The notes: generated by a model not told the origin, from the letters alone. A stretch of DNA of 7,762 bases from an uncultured Burkholderiales bacterium (GCA_903953985.1 CAJBLW010000308.1:1-7762), one strand, 5' to 3'; positions 1 to 6,232 are shown, counted from the stretch's first letter. Translations and numbers: made by a program.

Positions 1-507
1 AAACAGGTTGACGATCACCTGGGCGCCCCAGTAGGACATCTGGCCCCAGGGCAGCAAATAGCCCATGAAAGCCTCGGCCATCAGGCACAGGAAAATGGCA
101 CAGCCAAAGATCCAGACCAGTTCGCGCGGATTGCGATAGGAGCCATAGATCAAGCCGCGGAACATATGCATGTAGACGACGATGAAGAACGCCGAGGCCC
201 CGGTCGAATGCATATAGCGGATCAACCAACCCCAGGGCACATCGCGCATGATGTACTCGACCGAGGCAAACGCCAGTGCTGCGTCTGGTTTGTAATGCAT
301 GACCAAAAAGATGCCGGTCACGATCTGGATCACCAACACCAAAAGCGACAGTGCGCCGAACACATACCAAATATTCAGGTTCTTGGACGCGTAATACTCA
401 GACAAATGGTCCTTGTAAAGCTTGGACGCCGGAAAACGGTTGTCCACCCAATTGAGCAGCTTTTCGCCAGCGGGGGCGTTCGGAGAAATTTCTTTGAATT
501 GAGCCAT
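1..507 (-). CDS. petB: Cytochrome b of the bc1 complex (N-terminal 169 residues, truncated by window edge)
   Basis: This is the membrane core subunit of ubiquinol:cytochrome c oxidoreductase, which carries hemes bL and bH and both quinone sites. The ATG is at 505-507 and the frame stays open to base 1, so only residues 1-169 are present and the C-terminal part lies outside. Visible landmarks are a first membrane helix near 46-70, the RYMHSTGAS segment with H100, the VYMHMFRG segment with H114 (two heme ligands 14 residues apart, as in the family), and the conserved Qo-side motif PWGQMSYWGA at about 153-162. It lies 11 bp downstream of petA and is preceded by GGAGAA about 6 bases before the ATG, so it is almost certainly co-transcribed with petA. 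The cytochrome c1 gene would be expected just beyond the window edge. No broken or missing key residue is seen in the available part. Confidence 0.97.
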   Translation of the reverse strand, partial: MAQFKEISPNAPAGEKLLNWVDNRFPASKLYKDHLSEYYASKNLNIWYVFGALSLLVLVIQIVTGIFLVMHYKPDAALAFASVEYIMRDVPWGWLIRYMHSTGASAFFIVVYMHMFRGLIYGSYRNPRELVWIFGCAIFLCLMAEAFMGYLLPWGQMSYWGAQVIVNLF

Positions 508-518
508 GTTGTTCTCCA

Positions 519-1115
519 TCAAGCCTTCTTGTCTTCACCAATGATCAGCTTGGTGTCAGACAGGTACATGTGAGGCGGCACTTCGAGGTTGTCAGGTGCG
601 GGCTTGTTCTTGAACACGCGGCCAGCCAGGTCGAAAGTGGAGCCATGGCATGCGCACAGGAAGCCGCCATTCCAGTCATCAGGCAGTGAAGGCTGAGGGC
701 CTGCGGCGAACTTATCGGCTGGCGAGCAACCCAAGTGGGTGCAAATGCCCACAGCCACCATGATTTCGGGCTTGATCGAGCGGTGGCCATTCTTGGCGTA
801 CTCAGGCGTGGGATACGCAGTACGGTTCGAGGAAGGATCGGCCAGTTGGCCCTCGATTTTTTTCAGGGATTCAAGCTGCTCAGGCGAGCGCTTCATGATC
901 CACACGGGTTTGCCGCGCCATTCGACCGTGAGCTTTTCGCCCGGGTTCAAGGCGGAAATGTCCACCTCGACGGCAGCACCGGCCGCTTTGGCCCGCTCGG
1001 ATGGTTGGAAGCTGCTGACGAAGGGGGTGGCCACAAAGCCAGCGCCTACGGCACCTGCGCAAGTGGAGGCAATCAGCCACGTCCGCTTGCTGCTGTCGAC
1101 TGGGGTGTCACTCAT
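519..1115 (-). CDS. petA: Rieske iron-sulfur subunit of the cytochrome bc1 complex
   Basis: This 198-residue protein carries the [2Fe-2S] cluster that passes electrons from ubiquinol to cytochrome c1 on the periplasmic side. Residues 13-36 form the N-terminal membrane anchor and signal. Cluster box I is CTHLGC (C125, H127, C130) and box II is CACHGS (C154, C156, H157). By family knowledge C125, H127, C154 and H157 bind the iron, and C130-C156 form the disulfide. Length and spacing are normal. Such proteins are usually exported folded by the Tat system; here the basic pair before the hydrophobic segment is K10-R11 rather than RR. The start is supported by AAGAGGA at 1121-1127, five bases before the ATG. 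It is the first gene of the pet operon and diverges from mscL across a 141-bp gap. Confidence 0.97.
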   Translation of the reverse strand: MSDTPVDSSKRTWLIASTCAGAVGAGFVATPFVSSFQPSERAKAAGAAVEVDISALNPGEKLTVEWRGKPVWIMKRSPEQLESLKKIEGQLADPSSNRTAYPTPEYAKNGHRSIKPEIMVAVGICTHLGCSPADKFAAGPQPSLPDDWNGGFLCACHGSTFDLAGRVFKNKPAPDNLEVPPHMYLSDTKLIIGEDKKA

Positions 1116-1120
1116 GGGAA

Positions 1121-1127
1121 TCCTCTT
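1121..1127 (-). promoter_or_regulatory. Ribosome binding site of petA
   Basis: On the minus strand this reads AAGAGGA, five bases before the petA ATG. It is a good match to the anti-Shine-Dalgarno sequence and fixes the start of petA. Confidence 0.7.
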
Positions 1128-1155
1128 AGCGAGTCGTTATCAGGGTCAACCCGCG

Positions 1156-1161
1156 ATTGTA
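1156..1161 (-). promoter_or_regulatory. petA: Candidate -10 box of the petA promoter
   Basis: On the minus strand this reads TACAAT, five of six matches to the sigma-70 -10 consensus. It would place the transcript start near 1149 and give a leader of roughly 35 bases before petA. I could not find a matching -35 box at 16-18 bp spacing. Instead, a 14-bp palindrome lies at 1181-1194, so this may be a promoter that needs an activator. The call rests on one hexamer and is tentative. Confidence 0.4.
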
Positions 1162-1180
1162 GCGGAGTGAAACAAACAAC

Positions 1181-1194
1181 CGACTTACAAGTCG
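1181..1194. repeat. 14-bp palindrome in the petA-mscL divergent region
   Basis: The sequence CGACTTACAAGTCG consists of two perfect 6-base arms, CGACTT and AAGTCG, around AC. Its centre is about 38 bp upstream of the transcript start predicted from the petA -10 candidate. That is near where class II activators bind, so it could be an operator. It is also upstream of mscL. The regulator is unknown, and a chance palindrome of this size is possible. Confidence 0.4.
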
Positions 1195-1207
1195 CATCAG
1201 CTTTAGG

Positions 1208-1237
1208 CTGACTCGGGCACAATAGCTATCTTATTAT
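1208..1237 (+). promoter_or_regulatory. mscL: Candidate mscL promoter (weak)
   Basis: The 50 bases before mscL are much more AT-rich than the surrounding coding DNA. A possible -35 (CTGACT, 1208-1213) and -10 (TATTAT, 1232-1237) are 18 bp apart and would start transcription near 1244. An alternative -10, CACAAT at 1218-1223, cannot be excluded. The only ribosome binding candidate is a weak GGAA at 1246-1249. Confidence 0.28.
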
Positions 1238-1256
1238 TCATTTCTGGAATTTTTAT

Positions 1257-1688
1257 ATGTCATTTATTCAAGATTTCAAATCTTTTGCCGTGAAGGGCAA
1301 TGTCATTGATCTGGCTGTGGGCGTGATCATCGGTGCGGCCTTTGGCAAGATCGTGGACTCTTTGGTGGCCGACATGATCATGCCGTTGGTGAGCCTTGTG
1401 TTTGGTGGGCTCGACTTCGCCAATTACTACCTGCCGCTGGGCGGTCAAGCAGCCAGTTTGCCATTGGCAGAGGCCAAAAAGCTGGGGGCCGTTTTTGCCT
1501 ATGGCAGTTTTGTCACGGTCGCCTTGAACTTCTTTATTTTGGCTTTCGTCATTTTTGTGATGGTGCGCCAGATAAACCGCCTCAAAGCCAGTGAACCCAC
1601 CCCTGCCGCACCGGAAGCCGCCCCCATCACACCTGAAGACGTGATGCTGCTGCGTGAAATTCGCGACAGCCTGAAAAACAAGGCCTAA
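1257..1688 (+). CDS. mscL: Large-conductance mechanosensitive channel MscL
   Basis: This 143-residue inner-membrane protein forms a homopentameric emergency valve that opens under membrane tension during hypo-osmotic shock. The N-terminus has the amphipathic SFIQDFKSFAVKGNVIDLAV segment followed by the hallmark pore helix at about 15-45, containing GVIIGAAFGKIV and DMIMP. A short periplasmic loop at 48-75 leads into the second membrane helix at about 78-103. The cytoplasmic C-terminus has an Ala/Pro-rich linker (113-125) and a charged helix containing PEDVMLLREIRDSL. Length is close to the usual 136-145 residues. The start is at the conserved MSFIQDF. It is transcribed alone, divergently from petA, and its TAA overlaps the end of the convergent pdxA by four bases. 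No terminator is visible after it. Confidence 0.96.
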   Translation: MSFIQDFKSFAVKGNVIDLAVGVIIGAAFGKIVDSLVADMIMPLVSLVFGGLDFANYYLPLGGQAASLPLAEAKKLGAVFAYGSFVTVALNFFILAFVIFVMVRQINRLKASEPTPAAPEAAPITPEDVMLLREIRDSLKNKA

Positions 1689-2788
1689 AACTTTCGGGCT
1701 GAGGCGTCGCCATGCGCCTTGCCCACCACCAGCTGACGCGCCATGCGGATGGCCTGGACCATGCTGCTGGCATCTGCCAATCCTTGCCCGGCTACGTCCA
1801 TGGCCGTGCCGTGGTCCGGGCTGGTTCTGATCAGGGGAAGACCCAGGGTCACGTTCACCCCCTGCTCCACACCCAGGTATTTCACCGGGATCAAGCCCTG
1901 GTCGTGGTACATGGCCACCACCACATCAAATTCCCTTTGCACACCCGGTTTTTGGCGGGCTCGCATGAACACCGTGTCGGGCGCAAAAGGGCCGTAAACA
2001 TCCAACCCCTCTTGGCGGGCCTGCGACAAGGCTGGCTGCAAGACCTCGATCTCTTCCCGTCCAAACAACCCGCCCTCGCCCGCGTGCGGATTGACACCCG
2101 CCACCGCGATGCGTGGCCTGCGGCCCAGCAAAGCGGTCAAAGCCTTGTGGGTGATTCGCAAAGTCTCCAAAACCCGGTCCAAAGTGATAGCATCGAGCGC
2201 CTCGCGCAAGGACACATGAATGCTGACCAGCACCGTTCGCAACTCGTCGTTGGCCAACATCATGCGCACGGGCATTTGCGAAAGTGTCACCCCCGCATGC
2301 CGGGCCGCCTCGGCCTGCAGCAACTCGGTGTGGCCAGGGTATTGGTCGTAGGGGGCACCTGCCTCATGCAAAGCCTCCTTGTGCAAAGGGGCGGTAACAA
2401 GCGCTGATACCTCCCCTAGCAAGGCGGCACGCGTAGCCCAGAGGACGGCATCGCCCGCCAATTGACCGGCCAAGCCATCGACTTGACCCCAGGGCATCTC
2501 GGGCGCCACCGGCACCACCTGCAGCACAGGCAAACACCGTGGGGGGACGTGGAGAGCTTGGGCAGCGGTTTCGATTTCGCAAACTGGGTAGCTCACTGAC
2601 GGCTGAACCAAGGCCATGGCGCGGCGCATCAGACCCACATCGCCCGCCACAAAGCAGCCCCGAGTCACATCAGGGGCAATGCACCATGCCCGGGCGATGA
2701 TTTCGGGGCCAATGCCACAGGGATCACCGGGTGTGATGGCGACGGGGCGAGTCAGTTCAGGCAGGTTCATGGCGCAAAAGGGCGGCAT
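1685..2788 (-). CDS. pdxA: 4-hydroxythreonine-4-phosphate dehydrogenase PdxA
   Basis: This enzyme oxidises 4-phosphohydroxy-L-threonine with NAD(P)+ in the DXP-dependent pathway to pyridoxal 5'-phosphate. The N-terminal motif ITPGDPCGIGPEI lies at 18-30. The metal-site histidines are visible in GHTE (H153), NPHAGEGG (H235) and MYHDQGLIPVK (H295), and the C-terminal SPDHGTAMDVAG segment (323-334) is intact. At 367 residues it is somewhat longer than the 329-residue E. coli enzyme. The start at 2786-2788 overlaps the stop of the Nif3-like gene as TGATG, which suggests coupled translation. A second in-frame ATG (residue 7, 2768-2770) is closer to the usual family start, and neither has a clear Shine-Dalgarno. 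PdxA paralogues (PdxA2) exist, so assignment to the B6 pathway rather than a related dehydrogenase is likely but not certain. Confidence 0.92.
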   Translation of the reverse strand: MPPFCAMNLPELTRPVAITPGDPCGIGPEIIARAWCIAPDVTRGCFVAGDVGLMRRAMALVQPSVSYPVCEIETAAQALHVPPRCLPVLQVVPVAPEMPWGQVDGLAGQLAGDAVLWATRAALLGEVSALVTAPLHKEALHEAGAPYDQYPGHTELLQAEAARHAGVTLSQMPVRMMLANDELRTVLVSIHVSLREALDAITLDRVLETLRITHKALTALLGRRPRIAVAGVNPHAGEGGLFGREEIEVLQPALSQARQEGLDVYGPFAPDTVFMRARQKPGVQREFDVVVAMYHDQGLIPVKYLGVEQGVNVTLGLPLIRTSPDHGTAMDVAGQGLADASSMVQAIRMARQLVVGKAHGDASARKF

Positions 2789-3540
2789 CAGGCCGGGTTG
2801 TCGATCTCGATGAAACGGTGCGCTATGCCAAGCGCCTGCGCCACATGCGCGCCCAAGGCAGCTGCGCCATAGCGCTCGGTGGCATGGTGGCCGCAGGCCA
2901 AAAAGGCTACGCCGGTTTCACGCGCCAGATGGGCTTGCGGCTCGGAAATTTCTCCGGTGATGAACGCATCCACGCCTTGGGCAATGGCCGACTCGAAGTA
3001 ACTCTGTGCACCGCCCGTACACCAGGCCACCCGTCGAACAGGCCGATCGCCGCCCCCCACGCAGGTCACCGGGCGCCCCAGCACGGCTGTCACATGCTCG
3101 GCCAGGGCCTGAGGCCGTGCCCAAGTCTGTGCACCCGCCCCGACAAAACCCAAGTCTTGTTCGCCAAAACGGCCATCGACCTTCAATCCGAGCACACGGG
3201 CCAGTTGGGCGTTGTTACCCAGTTCGGGGTGGGCGTCCAGCGGAAGGTGGTAAGCAAACAAGTGAATGCCATGGGCCAATAACAAACGCAAACGCTCACG
3301 CATCCAGCCCGTGATACGCCCGTCTTGGCCACGCCAGAACAAGCCGTGGTGCACCACGATGGCGTCCGCTTGGGCGTCAATGGCCGCTTCGATCAGGGCG
3401 CGGCTGGCGGTGACACCGCTGACCAGCAGCCGCACCTCTCGATCGCCTTCGACCTGCAGGCCGTTGGGGCCGTAATCGCGGAACTTTTCGGGCTGGAGCA
3501 AGGCATCAAAAGCCTGGCCCAGGGTTTTGGCATTGGTCAT
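2788..3540 (-). CDS. Nif3/YbgI-family dinuclear metal-centre protein
   Basis: This is a member of the Nif3-like (GTP cyclohydrolase I type 2/NIF3) family, whose members form hexameric toroids with a two-metal site in each subunit. The biochemical role is not settled. I chose the ATG at 3538-3540, giving 250 residues and an N-terminus that aligns with E. coli YbgI. An upstream in-frame ATG at 3571-3573 would add 11 residues; neither has a clear ribosome binding site. Conserved elements, numbered from the chosen start, are YGPNGLQVEG (23-32), VHHGLFW (63-69, H64 and H65), HLPLDAHPELGNN (98-110, D102) and GHHATERYG (217-225, H218, H219, E222), matching the family's metal ligands. The TGA overlaps the pdxA ATG, so the two are probably co-transcribed. 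It diverges from the protease gene. Confidence 0.92.
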   Translation of the reverse strand: MTNAKTLGQAFDALLQPEKFRDYGPNGLQVEGDREVRLLVSGVTASRALIEAAIDAQADAIVVHHGLFWRGQDGRITGWMRERLRLLLAHGIHLFAYHLPLDAHPELGNNAQLARVLGLKVDGRFGEQDLGFVGAGAQTWARPQALAEHVTAVLGRPVTCVGGGDRPVRRVAWCTGGAQSYFESAIAQGVDAFITGEISEPQAHLARETGVAFLACGHHATERYGAAALGAHVAQALGIAHRFIEIDNPA

Positions 3541-3615
3541 GATGGCTGATTTGACTTGGCTTGGATGTGCCATTGTGGCTCAGGTCGGACAGAATCACGT
3601 CCTTGCGTCTGTGCT

Positions 3616-3649
3616 GGTTGATGCGCACTGTTGGAAGTGCGACTCAACC
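3616..3649. repeat. 34-bp imperfect inverted repeat between the Nif3-like gene and the protease gene
   Basis: The left arm is GGTTGA-TG-CGCACT (3616-3629), the spacer is GTTGGA (3630-3635), and the right arm is AGTGCG-AC-TCAACC (3636-3649). Twelve of 14 arm positions pair, as two perfect 6-bp blocks separated by a 2-bp mismatch. It ends 22 bp before the protease ATG and 5 bp before its ribosome binding site. No T-run follows on either strand, so it is not a standard terminator. It could be an operator for a dimeric regulator of one or both divergent genes, or a hairpin in the protease mRNA leader. Confidence 0.65.
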
Positions 3650-3654
3650 GAATC

Positions 3655-3659
3655 AAGGA
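3655..3659 (+). promoter_or_regulatory. Ribosome binding site of the DegS-type protease gene
   Basis: AAGGA lies 12 bases before the ATG at 3672. The spacing is slightly long, but it supports this start over the upstream in-frame ATG at 3561, whose product would have an unlikely polar N-terminal extension before the membrane anchor. Confidence 0.5.
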
Positions 3660-3671
3660 CAATCTGCAACC

Positions 3672-4832
3672 ATGAAACGTTATTGGCTTTTATTCTCCCA
3701 ATGGGTGACCGTTTTGTTGGCCATCTGGTTTGTGGTGGCCACGCTCCAGCCTGAATGGTTGCGCGGTGCCCAACGCTCGGTGGACGGCATGACATTGCTG
3801 CAAGCGCCAGCGGCTGTCAGCGGCAACCGTCCCGTCGGCAGTCTGAGCGCGCCAGCGCAAAAAGCCTCCCCAGCGGTTGTGAGCATCAACACCCGTCAAG
3901 GCAAAAGCCAAAACCCGCATGGGCAAGACCCTTGGTTCCGGTTTTTCTACGGTGAACAGGAAGAGCAGAACCCGGGTGGCCTGGGCAGCGGCGTGATTGT
4001 CAGCGCCGAGGGTCACATCCTGACCAACAACCATGTCATCGAAGATGCCGACAACATCGAGGTGGTGCTCAGCGATGGCCGCAAGACGCTGGCTAAAGTG
4101 ATTGGCACGGACCCGGACACCGATCTGGCCTTGCTGAAAATCTCACTGGACAAACTGCCCGTGATTATTCTTGGTCAGCTGCAAGACTTGCAAGTGGGCG
4201 ATGTGGTGCTGGCCATTGGCAATCCCTTTGGCGTGGGACAGACCGTGACCTCGGGCATCGTCAGCGCCTTGGGCCGCAGCCAATTGGGCATCAACACTTT
4301 TGAAAATTTCATCCAGACCGACGCCGCCATCAATCCTGGCAACTCCGGCGGGGCGCTGGTCGATGTGAATGGCCACCTCATGGGCATCAACACCGCCATC
4401 TACTCCCGCTCAGGTGGCAGCATGGGCATTGGCTTTGCCATCCCGATCTCGACGGCTAAACAGGTCATGCAGGATTTGCTGCAAAACGGCAAGGTCGTTC
4501 GGGGCTGGATCGGGGTTGAACCTCAAGACATGTCCCCGGAACTGGCCGAAAGCTTTCAGCTTCCCAAGGTAAAACCCGATCAAAGATTACAGGGCGTCGT
4601 CATCACCGGTGTGTTGCAAAACGGCCCGGCAGCCAAAGCTGGCGTTCGTCCCGGGGACGTGATTCTGCAAGTAGGCAAGCAACCAGTGGGCAGCGTGTCA
4701 GACCTGCTCAATCAGGTCGCCAGCCTGAAGCCAGGCGAGCCCGCCGAGGTGCTGATATGGCGTCAACAAGCCAAACTGTCCTTGCGTCTAACCCCTGCGG
4801 AAAGGCCCTCCCCCAAAAGAAAAGCGCCTTGA
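3672..4832 (+). CDS. DegS-type membrane-anchored trypsin-like serine protease (S1C, one PDZ domain)
   Basis: This 386-residue HtrA/Deg-family protease has one N-terminal membrane segment (about 4-24), so the protease should face the periplasm while tethered to the inner membrane. A linker leads to the trypsin-like domain at about 65-265 with an intact catalytic triad: H121 in TNNHVI, D151 in TDLALLK and S225 in GNSGGAL. A single PDZ domain follows (about 277-370), then a short basic tail. One anchor, one protease domain and one PDZ domain is the DegS architecture; DegP and DegQ have cleaved signals and two PDZ domains. DegS-like proteases sense misfolded outer-membrane proteins and cut an anti-sigma factor, but no sigma-E/RseA-type gene is present here, so that role is inference. 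It may equally be a general quality-control protease. It is transcribed alone, ending at a terminator hairpin. The start follows AAGGA and gives an N-terminus fitting a membrane anchor. Confidence 0.93.
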   Translation: MKRYWLLFSQWVTVLLAIWFVVATLQPEWLRGAQRSVDGMTLLQAPAAVSGNRPVGSLSAPAQKASPAVVSINTRQGKSQNPHGQDPWFRFFYGEQEEQNPGGLGSGVIVSAEGHILTNNHVIEDADNIEVVLSDGRKTLAKVIGTDPDTDLALLKISLDKLPVIILGQLQDLQVGDVVLAIGNPFGVGQTVTSGIVSALGRSQLGINTFENFIQTDAAINPGNSGGALVDVNGHLMGINTAIYSRSGGSMGIGFAIPISTAKQVMQDLLQNGKVVRGWIGVEPQDMSPELAESFQLPKVKPDQRLQGVVITGVLQNGPAAKAGVRPGDVILQVGKQPVGSVSDLLNQVASLKPGEPAEVLIWRQQAKLSLRLTPAERPSPKRKAP

Positions 4833-4860
4833 AAGACATTCAGGCTTTGGGGTGAGCATG

Positions 4861-4884
4861 AAAAAAGGGCCTGACGGCCCTTTT
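4861..4884. terminator. Bidirectional rho-independent terminator between the protease gene and tatC
   Basis: GGGCC (4867-4871) and GGCCC (4876-4880) form a GC stem around a TGAC loop, extended by AAAA (4863-4866) pairing with TTTT (4881-4884). On the minus strand the hairpin is followed by six T residues, a strong terminator for tatC. On the plus strand the T-run is TTTT then CC, a weaker but plausible terminator for the protease gene. It lies between the convergent stops, 28 bp from the protease stop and 24 bp from the tatC stop. Confidence 0.85.
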
Positions 4885-4908
4885 CCGTTAGACTTCCGAA
4901 TACGAACA

Positions 4909-5697
4909 TCAACTGCCATCTGCAGCCGCGTCCGGGGTCTGCGTATGCTTGATGAAGATTTGCGCAGCCCAGATGCCCAGCTCGTAGAGCAAACACATGG
5001 GTATGGCCAGCGCCAGTTGCGATACCACATCGGGCGGCGTGACCACAGCGGCAATCACAAAAGCCAGCACCACAAAGTAGCCCCGAAAATCCTTGAGCTT
5101 TTGCACGGTGACCACGCCCATTCGGGCCAACACCACCACGGCCACCGGCACTTCAAAAGCCAGACCAAAGGCCAGAAACATGGACAACACGAAGCTCAAA
5201 TAGGCCTCAATGTCAGGCGCAGCGGTGATGCTCTTGGGGGCGAAGCTCTGAATGAAGCTGAACACCTGACCGAACACAAAGAAATAACAAAAAGCCACCC
5301 CGATGAAAAACAGCAGCGTGCTCGAAACCACCAGAGGCATGACCAGCTTTTTCTCGTGGCTGTATAAACCAGGGGCAACGAAGGCCCATACTTGGTAGAG
5401 CACCACCGGCAAGGCGATCAGGAACGCGGCCATCAATAATATTTTGAGCGGGACCATGAAAGGCGAAATCACCGACGTCGCGATCAAGGTGGCACCTTTG
5501 GGCAGATGCACCACCAGGGGAGCCGCCAAGATGTCATACAAATTGCCAGGACCCGGAAAAATGGCCAAAACAGCAGCGGCCACAGCCACAGCAGCCACGG
5601 CCCACATCAACCTGTCTCGCAACTCGATCAAATGCGCCACAAAAGGTTGCTCTGAACCTTTGAGTTCGTCGTCGGGCTGGGAAGGGGTTTCAGACAT
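4909..5697 (-). CDS. tatC: Sec-independent protein translocase subunit TatC
   Basis: TatC is the polytopic inner-membrane receptor that binds twin-arginine signal peptides together with TatB. The 262-residue protein has a cytoplasmic N-terminus with HLIELRDRL (22-30), in which E25 corresponds to the signal-contacting Glu of E. coli TatC, then six hydrophobic segments. Other hallmarks are the first cytoplasmic loop with APGLYSHEKK (108-117, E115), the FEVPV motif (181-185, E182), and TPPDVVSQ (220-227). Length is normal for the family. It is the last gene of the tatABC run, 42 bp downstream of tatB, with a GC hairpin in the gap. No strong Shine-Dalgarno is visible before the ATG. A terminator follows 24 bp after the stop. 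Confidence 0.97.
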   Translation of the reverse strand: MSETPSQPDDELKGSEQPFVAHLIELRDRLMWAVAAVAVAAAVLAIFPGPGNLYDILAAPLVVHLPKGATLIATSVISPFMVPLKILLMAAFLIALPVVLYQVWAFVAPGLYSHEKKLVMPLVVSSTLLFFIGVAFCYFFVFGQVFSFIQSFAPKSITAAPDIEAYLSFVLSMFLAFGLAFEVPVAVVVLARMGVVTVQKLKDFRGYFVVLAFVIAAVVTPPDVVSQLALAIPMCLLYELGIWAAQIFIKHTQTPDAAADGS

Positions 5698-5716
5698 TGG
5701 ATAGGTCAGTCAAGCG

Positions 5717-5735
5717 GGCGCGCAGCAAGCGCGCC
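5717..5735 (-). repeat. GC-rich hairpin between tatB and tatC
   Basis: GGCGCGC (5717-5723) and GCGCGCC (5729-5735) form a perfect 7-bp all-GC stem around a 5-base loop within the 42-bp tatB-tatC gap. No T-run follows on the minus strand, so full termination is unlikely. In the mRNA it could slow ribosomes, protect an RNA end, or adjust the amount of TatC relative to TatB. It begins five bases after the tatB stop. Confidence 0.55.
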
Positions 5736-5739
5736 AACG

Positions 5740-6207
5740 TCAAAAGGAATTAAGAGGCTTGGGCCGGTAACGGGCCACGCGGGCAGCACCCGACAAGGCT
5801 TTGGTGCGTACCCCGGAACGGGCTTTGTACCACTGGGGCATCGCACCCCGCTTGAGACGCCAGTTTTTCTCGGGACGTTTGTAGTAAGGCGGCGGTGGCT
5901 CGATGGCGGGTAAATCGCTGTTCAGCCCTGCCGTGGTGTCGGCCCAGTCTTTTTCAAAATCAGAAGCCGTGGTCTGAACGGTTTGCTCAACATCGCGAGC
6001 CGCCGTCTCCATGGTCTCTTTCATCTTTTTGAGTTCTTCGAGGTCCATGGACCGGTTGACCTCGGCCTTGACGTCTGACACATAGCGCTGCGCTTTGCCC
6101 AGCAAAGCGCCCAGCGTGCGGGCCACTTTGGGCAACTTCTCGGGGCCGATGACGATCAACGCCACCACCCCGATGAGGGCCATTTTCGAAAAACTTAAGT
6201 CAAGCAC
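5740..6207 (-). CDS. tatB: Sec-independent protein translocase subunit TatB
   Basis: TatB pairs with TatC to form the signal-peptide receptor of the Tat translocase. The 155-residue protein has a short N-terminus, one membrane helix (about 6-21), the GPEKLP hinge (21-26), an amphipathic helix (27-50) and a charged helical stretch to about 90. A long Pro/Arg/Lys-rich tail (100-155) includes a PPPPYY segment. Such a tail appears typical of related Burkholderiales, though longer than needed for core function. The start codon is GTG at 6205-6207: the frame has no ATG upstream before a stop at 6226-6228, and the next ATG (residue 9) would remove part of the membrane helix. No clear Shine-Dalgarno precedes it. 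Residue 5 is Ser where many homologues have Gly. It lies 25 bp after tatA. Confidence 0.94.
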   Translation of the reverse strand: MLDLSFSKMALIGVVALIVIGPEKLPKVARTLGALLGKAQRYVSDVKAEVNRSMDLEELKKMKETMETAARDVEQTVQTTASDFEKDWADTTAGLNSDLPAIEPPPPYYKRPEKNWRLKRGAMPQWYKARSGVRTKALSGAARVARYRPKPLNSF

Positions 6208-6232
6208 AATGCAGCGTTCAGTCGTTCAACCA

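Noticed and set aside
735..1211. Plus-strand ORFs of 143 and 158 residues across petA
   Set aside because: They lie opposite petA, whose Rieske motifs are unambiguous, and their translations have no recognisable domain. They are shadows of high-GC coding sequence.
1712..2407. Plus-strand ORF of 231 residues inside pdxA
   Set aside because: It is antisense to conserved PdxA motifs (GHTE, NPHAGEGG, MYHDQG) and its His/Gln/Arg-rich composition is typical of a shadow frame.
3561..3671. N-terminal extension of the DegS-type protease from ATG 3561
   Set aside because: The added 37 residues cross the dyad and precede a membrane anchor that begins naturally at 3672 after AAGGA.
4852..5367. Plus-strand ORF of 171 residues over tatC
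   Set aside because: It begins in the terminator hairpin and is opposite conserved TatC sequence. Its His/Gln-rich translation is not convincing.
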